Of a stretch of 40,367 nt of DNA, positions 24,981-34,000 are shown in pieces. The notes under the pieces were generated by a model. That model was not told the origin of the DNA. It ran no database searches and saw only the letters and a program-made list of their open reading frames with translations. Where the stretch lies: assembly GCA_019084485.1 (NCBI GenBank), contig JAHRFU010000079.1:1-40367 (forward strand). The letters are read 5' to 3'. Made by a program: the position numbers and the translations under genes. Source of the stretch: Desulforudis sp. (GTDB lineage: Bacteria; Bacillota; Desulfotomaculia; Desulfotomaculales; Desulforudaceae). Positions within the stretch are counted from its first letter, which is position 1. The number at the start of each line of letters is the position of its first letter.

Positions 24981-27192
24981 ACGCGCCTATGCGGAGGTCA
25001 TCGTCGACCTTCCCGTAGCCAACACGGATAAAGTCTTTCACTACCACGTGCCCCCACATTTACGCCCTATCCTGCAGCAGGGGGTAAGGGTACAGGTTCC
25101 CTTCGGCAATAAGCGTCTCACCGGTTTCGTAGTCGGCTTTTCCCCGAGACCCGCCGTCTCACCGACCAAGGATATCCTGTCGGTGGTCGACAAGCAACCC
25201 GCTTTCACGCCTGAACTATACGCATTGGCCCGCTGGCTTTCACAACGTTGCCTTTGTACGCTGGCCAGAGCGTTGCGTACTATCGCCGCACCCAGCCATT
25301 CCGGATCGGCCCGTTTTGCGGATCAGGTGTTCCCGGTGGACTCCCCCGTGGATGACCAGCGTCTGCTGGAAAAGGCCCCGAAGCAGGCCGTAGCTTGGCG
25401 GGTGTCTCGTGAGTTCCCGGGACTGACGCGCAGTCAGCTGGCCGCTCAGGCCGGGGTTTCACTGCAGGTGGTCAACGCGCTGATCGGGAAAGGGGTGCTC
25501 ACCCTGTCCCGCCATGCCGTAAACCGCAGACCATACGCGGCCATCGGTGACGGAATTATCCCAAACGAAGGGTTGCCGGTGCTGACCGAGGAGCAGATTA
25601 CGGCCCTGGATGCGATCACCGGCGGCTTAGAGTCCGGTGAACGACAGGTCTATCTGCTGCACGGGGTAACCGGGAGTGGTAAGACCGAGGTCTATATCCG
25701 TTCCGTGGTCAGTACACTCAGCCGAGGGCGCCAGGCCCTGGTGCTGGTACCGGAAATCGCCTTGACCGGTCAGATGGTGGAGCGGTTCAGGGAACGTTTC
25801 GGTGACCGGATCGCTGTCCTCCACTCACGCCTAGGTAGCGGCGAGCGCTACGATGAGTGGCGGCGCATTTACAATGGTAAGGCCTCCGTAGTGCTGGGGG
25901 CACGCTCCGCCGTGTTCGCACCCCTGCCTGATGTCGGGCTGATTATTATCGACGAGGAACACGAGCCGTCCTACAAGCAGGAAGAGGATCCAAAGTACCA
26001 CACCCGGGACGTGGCCTTTGCCCGCGCCACCATGCAAAAAGCCGTGGTTGTGCTGGGAACGGCTACACCTTCTCTTAAGACCTTCGCCCGGACGATCAGG
26101 GGCGGGGCCGAGTTACTAAAACTGGATCACCGTATAGACAATCGGCCTATGCCGAGGGTCTCACTGGTGGACCTGCGTGACGAGTACCGGGCCGGGAACC
26201 GGCGGGTGTTCAGCCGGTATCTGGCCGCAAAAGTCAATGAGAAGCTCGCCCAGAAGGAACAAGTGATCTTGTTCCTTAACCGGCGGGGCTACAGCTCCGT
26301 CGTCCTGTGCCGCGAATGCGGTCTGGTCATGCGCTGTCCACACTGTGCCATCAGCCTGACGCACCATCGTGATGGGCTCCTCCGTTGTCACTACTGCAAC
26401 CACCAGTCCTGGCTGCCGGGGCAGTGTCCGACCTGCCGCAGTACCTACCTGAGCACCCTCGGAACGGGAACGCAGAAGGTGGAGGAAGAGGTCGAGCAGC
26501 TGTTTCCCCGGGCCAGGGTAGTGCGGATGGACAGTGATACCGTTAGCCGAAAAAATTCACACGAGCGGATTCTGCGCACCTTCAGCAGCGGGCAGGCCGA
26601 TATCCTAATCGGCACCCAGATGGTGGCCAAGGGATTGGACATCCCCGGGGTCACTCTGGTCGGAGTGATCAATGCCGACACCAGCCTGCTCCTGCCGGAC
26701 TTCCGGGCTGCCGAGCGTACCTTTCAGCTGATCACCCAGGTTGCCGGCCGCGCCGGGAGAGGGGATCTGACGGGGGAAGTGGTGGTCCAGACCTATTGTC
26801 CGGATCACTATTCCATTCTGACTGCCAAGGAGCACAACTATGAGCAGTTCTTTATCCGGGAGATGGGTATCCGGCGAAAGCTGCAGTACCCACCGTTTAG
26901 TTCCTTGGCCCGGGTGATCATCCGGGGTTCCGACGAAAACGAGGTGCGGGAGTCGGCCCAGATGTTCAAGCGGAACCTGATGCCGTCCTCCAATGACCAT
27001 GTCCAAATCATGGGTCCGGCCCCGGCCCCGGTGTCCCGCATCAAAGACCAGTACCGGTGGCATCTGGTGCTGAAGGCACCTCAGGCTCGGATATTGCGCC
27101 TCCTGCTGCGCGACGCGTTGGAGCGTTTCCAGCGTCTTTCCCGGAAACGGGTTGTCGTAAGCATCGATATCGAACCGGAATATATAAACTAG
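24973..27192 (+). CDS. priA: Primosomal replication restart helicase PriA
   Basis: PriA recognises stalled forks and reloads the replisome. The N-terminal 3'BD domain (AEVIVDLPVANTDKVFHYHV) and a winged helix precede the helicase core: Walker A GVTGSGKT (about 233-240), DEEH (about 327-330), GTATPS and the motif V-VI region TQMVAKGLD and QVAGRAGRG. Eight zinc-binding cysteines lie at about 447-488 (CRECG, CPHC, CHYC, CPTC). ATG 24973 gives 739 residues and the usual start; ATG 24961 is an in-frame alternative but is too close to GGGAGG (24956-24961). Confidence 0.97.
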   Translation: MDERAYAEVIVDLPVANTDKVFHYHVPPHLRPILQQGVRVQVPFGNKRLTGFVVGFSPRPAVSPTKDILSVVDKQPAFTPELYALARWLSQRCLCTLARALRTIAAPSHSGSARFADQVFPVDSPVDDQRLLEKAPKQAVAWRVSREFPGLTRSQLAAQAGVSLQVVNALIGKGVLTLSRHAVNRRPYAAIGDGIIPNEGLPVLTEEQITALDAITGGLESGERQVYLLHGVTGSGKTEVYIRSVVSTLSRGRQALVLVPEIALTGQMVERFRERFGDRIAVLHSRLGSGERYDEWRRIYNGKASVVLGARSAVFAPLPDVGLIIIDEEHEPSYKQEEDPKYHTRDVAFARATMQKAVVVLGTATPSLKTFARTIRGGAELLKLDHRIDNRPMPRVSLVDLRDEYRAGNRRVFSRYLAAKVNEKLAQKEQVILFLNRRGYSSVVLCRECGLVMRCPHCAISLTHHRDGLLRCHYCNHQSWLPGQCPTCRSTYLSTLGTGTQKVEEEVEQLFPRARVVRMDSDTVSRKNSHERILRTFSSGQADILIGTQMVAKGLDIPGVTLVGVINADTSLLLPDFRAAERTFQLITQVAGRAGRGDLTGEVVVQTYCPDHYSILTAKEHNYEQFFIREMGIRRKLQYPPFSSLARVIIRGSDENEVRESAQMFKRNLMPSSNDHVQIMGPAPAPVSRIKDQYRWHLVLKAPQARILRLLLRDALERFQRLSRKRVVVSIDIEPEYIN

Positions 27193-27320
27193 TGAGGGGG
27201 GGACCTCTCACTTCGCACTTCCCAGCGGTCTGTGGTAAGCTATTGTTCGGAAATACTTCCTTACGTGAGTCAGAAGTGACTTATTAAGGTTGACTGTTGA
27301 GTACTGGGGGAGGGATAACT
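27193..27320. other. priA-def spacer with small inverted repeats
   Basis: GTGAGGGG and CCTCTCAC (about 27192-27211) form an eight-base stem with one G-U pair directly after the priA stop. AGTCA-GAAG-TGACT (about 27269-27282) is a second small palindrome. ACCTCTCACTTC is the reverse complement of purine-rich strings resembling those after pcrA (5802-5826). No coding sequence is seen, and no U-tract follows the first stem. Confidence 0.5.
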
Positions 27321-27773
27321 TTGGCGGTTTATCAAGTTGTGACTTATCCCGATCCGGTGCTACGGGAAAAGGCAAAGGAAATCACCAAAATCACACCGAG
27401 TATTAATCGCCTGATCGAAAATATGGCGGACACTATGTACGCCTCAGGTGGGATTGGTTTGGCTGCGCCCCAGATCGGGGTTTCGAAGAGAGCGGTGGTG
27501 GTGGACCTAGGGGACGGATTGATGGTCCTGATCAACCCCGAGATCACCAAGGCCGAAGGGCGCGAACGGGGCAAGGAAGGCTGCCTTAGCTTCCCCGACA
27601 TGTGGGGGGAAGTGGATCGGGCTCTTTCGGTAAAGGTTCGTGCGTTTAACCTGAAGGGTGAGGAGATATTCATCTCCGCTGAGGGATTCCTGGCCCGTGC
27701 CCTGCAGCACGAAATCGACCACTTGGACGGGATCGTGTTCATTGACCGTGCTGTTAAGATTGAAAAGGACTAG
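27321..27773 (+). CDS. def: Peptide deformylase
   Basis: Def removes the N-formyl group from nascent proteins with an Fe2+ (or Zn2+) site. All three motifs are present: GGIGLAAPQIG (43-53), EGCLSFP with metal ligand Cys88, and QHEIDHLDG with His130, Glu131 and His134. The 150-residue product is a typical type 1 enzyme. TTG 27321 is chosen because GGGGGAGGG (27305-27313) lies at good spacing and the product begins MAVYQVVTYPDPVLR; a TTG at 27297 would place the ribosome site inside the gene. It pairs with fmt 6 bp downstream. Confidence 0.96.
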   Translation: MAVYQVVTYPDPVLREKAKEITKITPSINRLIENMADTMYASGGIGLAAPQIGVSKRAVVVDLGDGLMVLINPEITKAEGRERGKEGCLSFPDMWGEVDRALSVKVRAFNLKGEEIFISAEGFLARALQHEIDHLDGIVFIDRAVKIEKD

Positions 27774-27779
27774 GGCAGA

Positions 27780-28715
27780 ATGAGTATCGTGTTCATGGGC
27801 ACACCCGAATTTGCGGTGGCCTCCCTGCAGGCCGTACTGGACGCCGGTTTGGACGTTACCCGGGTGGTGACGCAGCCTGACCGGCCCCGCGGAAGAGGGA
27901 GAAAGCTGACTGCATCCCCGGTGAAGGATTATGCACTCCGTGCTGGGATCGAGGTGTGGCAGCCGGGGCGGATTCGCGAACCGGGGTTTGTGGATCTGCT
28001 TAGAGAACTGGCTCCGGAAGTGATTGTGGTGGTGGCCTTCGGCCAAATCCTGCCGCGGTCGATCCTGGAAATCCCCAGATTCGGCTGCATTAATGTGCAC
28101 GCTTCACTTCTACCGTGGTTCCGCGGGGCGGCACCGATCCATCGGGCGCTCATTGAAGGCGAGGAGACCACCGGGATCACCACAATGTATATGGACGAGG
28201 GCATGGATACCGGGGATATGATCATTCGGGCTCCGGTGTCGATCGGTAATGATGACACCGTCGGTACCCTGCACGACCGCTTGGCGGCCGTGGGCGGGGT
28301 ACTGCTGGTTCGGACTCTGGATCTGGTGTTTCAGGGCCAGGCTCCCCGTGAGCCGCAGGACCACGAACAGGCTACCTACGCTCCGATGCTGACCGGAGAT
28401 GACGAGGTTATCCGCTGGAACCTTCCGGCCGAGCAGATTCGCAACCACGTTCGGGGAATGGATCCTTGGCCGGGTGCCTGCGCGCGGTTCAGTGGAGAAA
28501 CGGTGAAAGTATGGCGTGTTGAGACCGTACCGTCGGTGGCTGACGAATCCGAACCCGGTATGGTGCTATCGATTGACCCCGATTACGGTATAATAGTACA
28601 GGCGGGAAAGAACTGCGTGGTAATCAAGGAACTACAGCCGGCCGGCGGAAGGCGCATGCCCGTGGATGCCTTTCTGAGAGGAAGGCGGCTCACCCCAGGC
28701 ACCTTATTAAAGTAG
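27780..28715 (+). CDS. fmt: Methionyl-tRNA formyltransferase
   Basis: Fmt transfers a formyl group from 10-formyltetrahydrofolate to initiator Met-tRNA, the reverse counterpart to Def. The Rossmann domain starts MSIVFMGTPEFAVASL, and the catalytic region is INVHASLLPWFRGAAPIH (about 104-121) with an Asp in DEGMDTGDM. The C-terminal OB-like domain (about 205-311) binds tRNA. At 311 residues the length is normal. It follows def directly and is followed by rsmB, a standard Firmicute order. Confidence 0.97.
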   Translation: MSIVFMGTPEFAVASLQAVLDAGLDVTRVVTQPDRPRGRGRKLTASPVKDYALRAGIEVWQPGRIREPGFVDLLRELAPEVIVVVAFGQILPRSILEIPRFGCINVHASLLPWFRGAAPIHRALIEGEETTGITTMYMDEGMDTGDMIIRAPVSIGNDDTVGTLHDRLAAVGGVLLVRTLDLVFQGQAPREPQDHEQATYAPMLTGDDEVIRWNLPAEQIRNHVRGMDPWPGACARFSGETVKVWRVETVPSVADESEPGMVLSIDPDYGIIVQAGKNCVVIKELQPAGGRRMPVDAFLRGRRLTPGTLLK

Positions 28716-28745
28716 TTTATGTGTAAAAAAGAGGGGAATGGACTG

Positions 28746-30101
28746 TTGTCGAAGATCCCGGCGAGAGAGATCGCCCTGCACATTCTTAAGGCCGTTGAAG
28801 CTGATGGCGCATACGCAAACCTGGCCCTGAACAGGACCCTCGAGCAACACCAGCCTGAAAAGCAGGACCGTGCCTTTGCCACCGAGTTGGCCTACGGTAC
28901 GCTCAGAACGCTGAATACTTTGGACTGGATCATCTCCCGGTTCTTACAGAAACCGCTGGGCGCCCAGTCCGTTTGGGTGCGGAACATCCTGCGCACGGGT
29001 GTGTACCAGATCTTTTACATGGACAGGGTTCCGCCCGCCGCAGCATGCAATGAGGCAGTGGAACTGACCAAGAAATTCGGGACGCCCGGCGCCGTCGGGT
29101 TTGTGAACGGTGTGCTGCGTAATATTGTCCGAAAAAAGGACGAGCTGGTTTTTCCGAGTCCTGAGACTGATCTGGTCAGCCATATCAGCCTGCGCTATTC
29201 TCATCCAACGTGGATGGTGGAACGCTGGCTGCGGGAGTTCAGCGTGGAAGAAACTGTAGCGATCTGTAAAGCTAACAACAATACGCCGCCGAACAGTATC
29301 CGGACCAATACGCTTCGGATCAGCCCGGAAGAGCTCAAGGTGCTCCTTGAGCAGGAAGGCCTGAGTGCGCGCCCGAGCAGGCTGGCCCCCGAGGGACTGG
29401 AGATTAAGGGCTTTCTTTCCCTGCGCATGCTGCAGAGCTTCAGGGACGGTCTTTTTCAGATCCAGGATGAGAGTTCAATGCTGGTGGCGCACGCCGTGAA
29501 CCCCGCACCCAGGACTAGGGTTATTGACGCTTGCAGCGCTCCCGGAGGGAAGACGACACACCTGGCTCAGGTAATGGATAATGAGGGATCGGTGCGGGCT
29601 TTTGACCTGCACCCGCACAAGCTGGATTTGGTCCGGGAAAACTGTTCCCGGCTGGGAATCACTTGTGTGGAAACGATGATATTGGACGCCCGCGAACTGC
29701 CCGGAGACATGGCCGGGTGGGCGGACTACGTGCTGGTGGATACTCCGTGTTCCGGATTGGGAGTGCTACGAAGGCGTCCTGATGCCCGCTGGCGGAAGGA
29801 ACCGGGACAGATTGCGGGGCTGGTAAAACTCCAAGACGAGATTTTGCAGAGTGCCGCCGGGTGCGTACGCCCGGGAGGGATCCTGGTTTACAGCACCTGC
29901 ACAATTACAAGGGAAGAGAACCAAGACCGGGTTGAATACTTCTTGTCCAGAAACCCCGATTTTGTGCTGGAGGACCTCAGCCCCTTTTTACCGGCGGTGC
30001 TCGAAGACACCGGTTTAAGCCGAGGTTACATCCAGTTAATGCCGCATGTGCACCAGATGGACGGTTTTTTTATCGCGCGGATGCGTAAGAGGCATATGTA
30101 A
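28746..30101 (+). CDS. rsmB: 16S rRNA m5C967 methyltransferase RsmB
   Basis: RsmB methylates C967 of 16S rRNA with S-adenosylmethionine. An N-terminal NusB-like RNA-binding domain (about 1-140) precedes the methyltransferase: SAM motif DACSAPGGKTTHL (about 261-273), DTPCSGLGVLRRRPD with a catalytic-site cysteine near 332, and the nucleophile motif STCTITREENQ near 382. The 451-residue length is typical. TTG 28746 follows GAGGGG by nine bases; ATG 28719 is in frame but has no ribosome site. It lies between fmt and rlmN. Confidence 0.95.
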   Translation: MSKIPAREIALHILKAVEADGAYANLALNRTLEQHQPEKQDRAFATELAYGTLRTLNTLDWIISRFLQKPLGAQSVWVRNILRTGVYQIFYMDRVPPAAACNEAVELTKKFGTPGAVGFVNGVLRNIVRKKDELVFPSPETDLVSHISLRYSHPTWMVERWLREFSVEETVAICKANNNTPPNSIRTNTLRISPEELKVLLEQEGLSARPSRLAPEGLEIKGFLSLRMLQSFRDGLFQIQDESSMLVAHAVNPAPRTRVIDACSAPGGKTTHLAQVMDNEGSVRAFDLHPHKLDLVRENCSRLGITCVETMILDARELPGDMAGWADYVLVDTPCSGLGVLRRRPDARWRKEPGQIAGLVKLQDEILQSAAGCVRPGGILVYSTCTITREENQDRVEYFLSRNPDFVLEDLSPFLPAVLEDTGLSRGYIQLMPHVHQMDGFFIARMRKRHM

Positions 30102-30132
30102 CATTAGATAATCGGGATAGAAGGGAACGGAT

Positions 30133-31368
30133 TTGAACAAAACCAATCTAAAAGACCTCTCGCTCGAAGGGCTCCAGAAGCTGGTCATCGATTACGGTCA
30201 GCCGTCTTATCGGGCCCGCCAGTTGGCGGAATGGCTTTTCCAAAAAGACGCTGCCACGTTTGAGGACATGCTTAACCTTCCGGCAACGCTGAGAGAGGCA
30301 CTGGAGAAGAAGCATACGGTCGACCGATTGCGTCAGCTTAAAAGGCTGGTATCGAGCGAAGGTACGACTAGAAAATACCTTTTTGAGCTTTCGGACGGCA
30401 ATACTGTGGAAAGTGTCCTGATGCAGCACGACTACGGTGCCTCGGTCTGCGTCTCCACGCAGGTGGGGTGCCGGATGGGATGTGCGTTATGTGCGTCTAC
30501 GCTGGGGGGTTGGGTGCGTAACCTGACTCCCGGTGAGATTTATGAACAGGTTCTGGCGATACGCCGTAACCAAGGCCGTGGTGTCCAGCGGATTGTGATA
30601 ATGGGTACGGGCGAACCGCTGGACAACCTGAATCACACCCTGGTTTTTGTCCGGAACATTACCGCGGATTACGGTTTGGGGATCAGCACCCGCCGCATCA
30701 CCCTGTCCACTTGCGGATTGGTACCCAAGATTAAAGAACTGGCCGCTAGCGGCCTTGGGATTACGCTTGCGGTATCCCTGCACGCGCCGGACGATGACCT
30801 CAGGAACCGCATTGTGCCGGTGAACCGCCGCTACCCGCTCGCAGAACTGATTCCGGCCTGCGCGGAGTACATCAAGCAGACCGGCCGCCGGGTTACCTTT
30901 GAGTATGCCCTGATACGGGGTGTAAATGATGCTCCGGAACAGGCGAAGGCGCTGGCGGCGCTGGTGCGGGGACTGAATTGCCACGTAAACCTGATTCCGG
31001 TGAACACCGTCCAAGAACGCGGTGCAAAACCACCCGGCGCTTCTACCGTCAGGTGGTTTCAAGAGTTACTGGAAACTAGGGGGATCCCGGTCACGGTTCG
31101 CCGAGAAATGGGTGCCGATATTAACGCGGCCTGTGGTCAACTCCGGGCTGTGGATCTGAGAAACACTGCCGCTACGTCTTCACCCTCGCCAGGGATGTCT
31201 TCGAATAGGGTACCTTCGCCGAAGTCATCACCGCCGGAGCCAGTCCGGAAGGAGCCAGTCCGGAAGGAGCCAGCCCGAAAGGAGCCGGTCCGAAAGGAGC
31301 CGGTCCGAAAGGAGCCGGTCCGGAAGAAATCATCCCGGAAGGGGCCGTCCCGGAAGGGGCCGTCCTGA
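30133..31368 (+). CDS. rlmN: Dual-specificity RNA methyltransferase RlmN with repetitive C-terminal tail
   Basis: RlmN is a radical-SAM enzyme that methylates A2503 of 23S rRNA and A37 of some tRNAs. The CxxxCxxC cluster motif is Cys113, Cys117 and Cys120 (GCRMGCALC), and the methyl-carrying cysteine is Cys334 in NAACGQL. The usual enzyme ends about residue 345; here an extra 65-residue tail follows, rich in Ser, Pro, Lys, Arg and Glu, with six near-identical PVRKE pentapeptides encoded by a 15-bp minisatellite. The tail is very basic and probably disordered. TTG 30133 gives the normal N-terminus, with GGGAACGGA upstream. Confidence 0.95.
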   Translation: MNKTNLKDLSLEGLQKLVIDYGQPSYRARQLAEWLFQKDAATFEDMLNLPATLREALEKKHTVDRLRQLKRLVSSEGTTRKYLFELSDGNTVESVLMQHDYGASVCVSTQVGCRMGCALCASTLGGWVRNLTPGEIYEQVLAIRRNQGRGVQRIVIMGTGEPLDNLNHTLVFVRNITADYGLGISTRRITLSTCGLVPKIKELAASGLGITLAVSLHAPDDDLRNRIVPVNRRYPLAELIPACAEYIKQTGRRVTFEYALIRGVNDAPEQAKALAALVRGLNCHVNLIPVNTVQERGAKPPGASTVRWFQELLETRGIPVTVRREMGADINAACGQLRAVDLRNTAATSSPSPGMSSNRVPSPKSSPPEPVRKEPVRKEPARKEPVRKEPVRKEPVRKKSSRKGPSRKGPS

Positions 31369-31374
31369 AGGAGC
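31240..31374 (+). repeat. 15-bp minisatellite in the rlmN 3' end
   Basis: About nine 15-base units run head to tail from 31240, with variants such as CCAGTCCGGAAGGAG, CCGGTCCGAAAGGAG and CCGTCCCGGAAGGGG. The first eight units stay in frame with rlmN and encode (P/S)-(V/A/S)-R-K-(E/G/K). Shorter ACCGGAAAG units continue to about 31402 past the stop. Copies are diverged stepwise, suggesting expansion by slippage or unequal exchange. Confidence 0.9.
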
Positions 31375-31460
31375 CATCATCCCCGGAAAGACCGGAAAGA
31401 CCGGGTACCTCGGAGAAGAAGGCAGCAGGACGGCGTATCAGGGGGGAGTGAGAGATACCG

Positions 31461-32183
31461 GTGAAGTGGGATGCGACATCAAACGTTGGACTGGTCAGGC
31501 CCAACAACGAGGACGCTTTTTGTGTCAATGAGCAGTACCGGTTGTTTGCGGTAGCCGACGGGATGGGAGGGCACAAAGCGGGCGAAGTGGCCAGCAGGCT
31601 GGCCCTTGGTACGCTCGAAGCCGAGTATGTCAGGCTGCTGCAGGAGGGAGAATCCCCGGCAGGGGCTCTTTATCGTGCGGTGATTGCAGCCAACAACCAG
31701 GTATTTGACGAATCGCGTCGAAGTGAGAGCCATAAGGGAATGGGAACCACGCTGACTGCCTGTATCCTGCAGACCGGCAAAATGGTGTTTGTCCACGTCG
31801 GTGACAGCCGGATCTACTTGATCCGAGACGGCAACGCCGTACGGCTTACCGAGGATCATTCGGTGGTGCAGGAGTTGATCAAACAGGGGAAACTCACGGA
31901 CGAAGAAGCGGAGAGCCACCCCTATCGCAATATGTTGAGCCGTGCCCTAGGGACTGAGGGAGGGGTGCAGGTGGATGTCCAGGACTATGTCCTGAATGAT
32001 GGGGATCAAATCCTGCTTTGCACTGACGGATTAACTGGATTGGTTCAGGATGAAGAGATTGCGCAGGCGGTAAGCACTGCCGGGCAGCCGGCCGAATCGG
32101 TCGGTGAACTCCTGAACTGCGCCCTGAAACGTGGCGGTAAGGATAACATTACTCTAGTCTTGGTGGAGTTTGAGAAATCATGA
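31461..32183 (+). CDS. prpC: PP2C-family serine/threonine phosphatase
   Basis: This 240-residue Stp/PrpC phosphatase dephosphorylates targets of the adjacent kinase. PPM metal-binding motifs are present: SNVGLVRPNNEDAF (Asp18), VADGMGGHKAGEVAS, HVGDSRIYL, LCTDGLTGLV and GGKDNITLV. Manganese-dependent activity in the cytosol is expected. GTG 31461 follows GGGGGGAG. The stop overlaps the kinase ATG by 4 nt (ATGA), coupling phosphatase and kinase as in most Firmicutes. Confidence 0.96.
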   Translation: MKWDATSNVGLVRPNNEDAFCVNEQYRLFAVADGMGGHKAGEVASRLALGTLEAEYVRLLQEGESPAGALYRAVIAANNQVFDESRRSESHKGMGTTLTACILQTGKMVFVHVGDSRIYLIRDGNAVRLTEDHSVVQELIKQGKLTDEEAESHPYRNMLSRALGTEGGVQVDVQDYVLNDGDQILLCTDGLTGLVQDEEIAQAVSTAGQPAESVGELLNCALKRGGKDNITLVLVEFEKS

Positions 32184-33988
32184 TCGGAAAAACTTTAGGG
32201 ACCCGATATGAGATAGTTGAGCATCTGGGTGAAGGCGGTATGGCCGTTGTGTACAAGGGTCGAGATACCCTATTGCAGCGGCCGGTGACCGTAAAGGTGT
32301 TGCGCTCTGAGTTCAGTGCGGATCAGGAGTTTGTGTCCCGTTTCCACCGCGAGGCCCAGTCGGTGGCCAGCCTGTCCCACCGGAATATCGTGAACGTGTT
32401 CGATGTCGGCCGGGAGGGTGACGTACACTATCTGGTGATGGAATACATCGACGGTGAAAACCTGAAGACAAGGATCAAGCGTGAGGGGCTTTTCGCTCCA
32501 GCGCAGGCCGCAGCGATAGTCCGCCAGGTGGCTGAGGCCTTGGCGCATGCTCACCAACAGCAGATTATTCACCGGGACGTCAAACCGCATAACATCTTGA
32601 TTACCACCGACGGTCAGGCCAAACTGGCCGACTTCGGGATCGCCCGGGAAGCCTCGGGTACGACCTTGGCTCAAACCCAGACGCTGGTCGGATCAGTGCA
32701 CTACATTTCTCCCGAGCAGGCCCGGGGAGACACCGCCGATGCCCAGTCGGACATTTACGCCCTCGGTGTGGTTCTATATGAATTGTTAACCGGCCGGGTT
32801 CCGTTCAGCGGTTCGAATCCGGTGACCGTGGCCTTAAAGCATATTCAGGATGCTCCCCCGTCCATTCGGGAGTTAAATCCGGGGCTGAGCCGGGAGTTGG
32901 AGCGGATTGTCCAGAAGGCCATGGCTAAGAAGAAGGCCGACCGCTACCGGAGTGCCCGGGACTTGTCGATCGACCTGCGAATGACGTTGCCTGAGGGGAA
33001 GGCCGATGAGGAAATAACCCGGGAGTTCATGCCGGTTCAGGTGTCAAGATGGCGTTGGAATCGGGCCGTTTTGGCAGGTGTGGGTCTGGTCTTTCTGGCT
33101 TTGATGGTTGGATGCTATTTCGGGCTGCGGTCTTACATCTATGTGCCGGATGTGGTTGTTCCGGAGTTGCGGGGGCTGTCCATCGAGGAAGCTGAAGCGA
33201 CCCTTGGCGAGCGAGGCTTGCGGACGTCGCTGACTCTAGACCATAGTGATGATGTTGAAAAAGGTTTCGTGATGGATCAGGACATTGAACCGAATACTAA
33301 GGTTAAGAAGAAACGGACCATTTTCCTTACGGTCAGTCAGGGACAAGAAATGATTCGTGTGCCTGACGCAACCGGCCAACCGGTGGCCGACGCGCAGGAG
33401 TTGCTCCAGCGGAACGGTTTTGCCACGGGTGAGCGGGAGGATGTAACCGATGAATCGGTGCCGGCGGGGACTGTTGTAAGGCAGGCACCGACGGCGAATT
33501 CCAATCATCCGCGCGGAACGCCGGTGAAGCTCTATGTAAGCAAAGGGCCGACCACTTTGGGTGAGATGCCGGATCTGACCGGCCTGACCCTGAACGAAGC
33601 CCGCCGGGAGATTGTAGCCGCTGGATTGGAACTGGATGAGGCCGTAGTCAGAGAGGACAGCTTTGTCCAACCCGAGGGTCGGGTGATCGGTCAAAACCCG
33701 GCACCTAGAGCTGGGGTGGCGGACGGGGTAAGGGTGAAGCTGACCATCAGTACGGGACCCGGACCGGGCCAGGCGGTCTCCCGTCAGATGCTCTATGTGA
33801 ATATGCCCAACGATGGGCGAACCCACGTGTTGCACATCATTGTACGTGATGCCGTTGGGGAATCGGACGCCTATATCGGAGTACACCAGCCTGGTGAGCG
33901 GGTGGCCCAGGAAATCCGGTACAGAGGCCAGGCGTTAATAAAGGTGTTCATTGATGATCACCTGGTGGATCAGAAGACCGTTGGTTAA
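32180..33988 (+). CDS. prkC: PASTA-domain serine/threonine protein kinase (PrkC/PknB)
   Basis: PrkC senses muropeptides or lipid II through external PASTA repeats and phosphorylates division, translation and germination proteins. The kinase domain (about 10-270) has LGEGGMAVVYKG, the ATP lysine Lys39, HRDVKPHN with catalytic Asp133, DFG and an activation loop with several Thr residues. One transmembrane helix lies at about 297-317. Three PASTA domains follow (about 320-525, starting VPELRGLSIEEAEATL, then VPDATGQPVADAQELL and MPDLTGLTLNEARREI). A final segment of about 75 residues has no clear family. Length is 602 residues; rsgA follows, a frequent neighbour. Confidence 0.96.
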   Translation: MIGKTLGTRYEIVEHLGEGGMAVVYKGRDTLLQRPVTVKVLRSEFSADQEFVSRFHREAQSVASLSHRNIVNVFDVGREGDVHYLVMEYIDGENLKTRIKREGLFAPAQAAAIVRQVAEALAHAHQQQIIHRDVKPHNILITTDGQAKLADFGIAREASGTTLAQTQTLVGSVHYISPEQARGDTADAQSDIYALGVVLYELLTGRVPFSGSNPVTVALKHIQDAPPSIRELNPGLSRELERIVQKAMAKKKADRYRSARDLSIDLRMTLPEGKADEEITREFMPVQVSRWRWNRAVLAGVGLVFLALMVGCYFGLRSYIYVPDVVVPELRGLSIEEAEATLGERGLRTSLTLDHSDDVEKGFVMDQDIEPNTKVKKKRTIFLTVSQGQEMIRVPDATGQPVADAQELLQRNGFATGEREDVTDESVPAGTVVRQAPTANSNHPRGTPVKLYVSKGPTTLGEMPDLTGLTLNEARREIVAAGLELDEAVVREDSFVQPEGRVIGQNPAPRAGVADGVRVKLTISTGPGPGQAVSRQMLYVNMPNDGRTHVLHIIVRDAVGESDAYIGVHQPGERVAQEIRYRGQALIKVFIDDHLVDQKTVG

Positions 33989-34000
33989 GGGCGGTTGTTG

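Noticed and set aside
31240-31374. CRISPR array or regulatory repeat
   Set aside because: The 15-bp units are contiguous and most are translated in frame as the RlmN tail.
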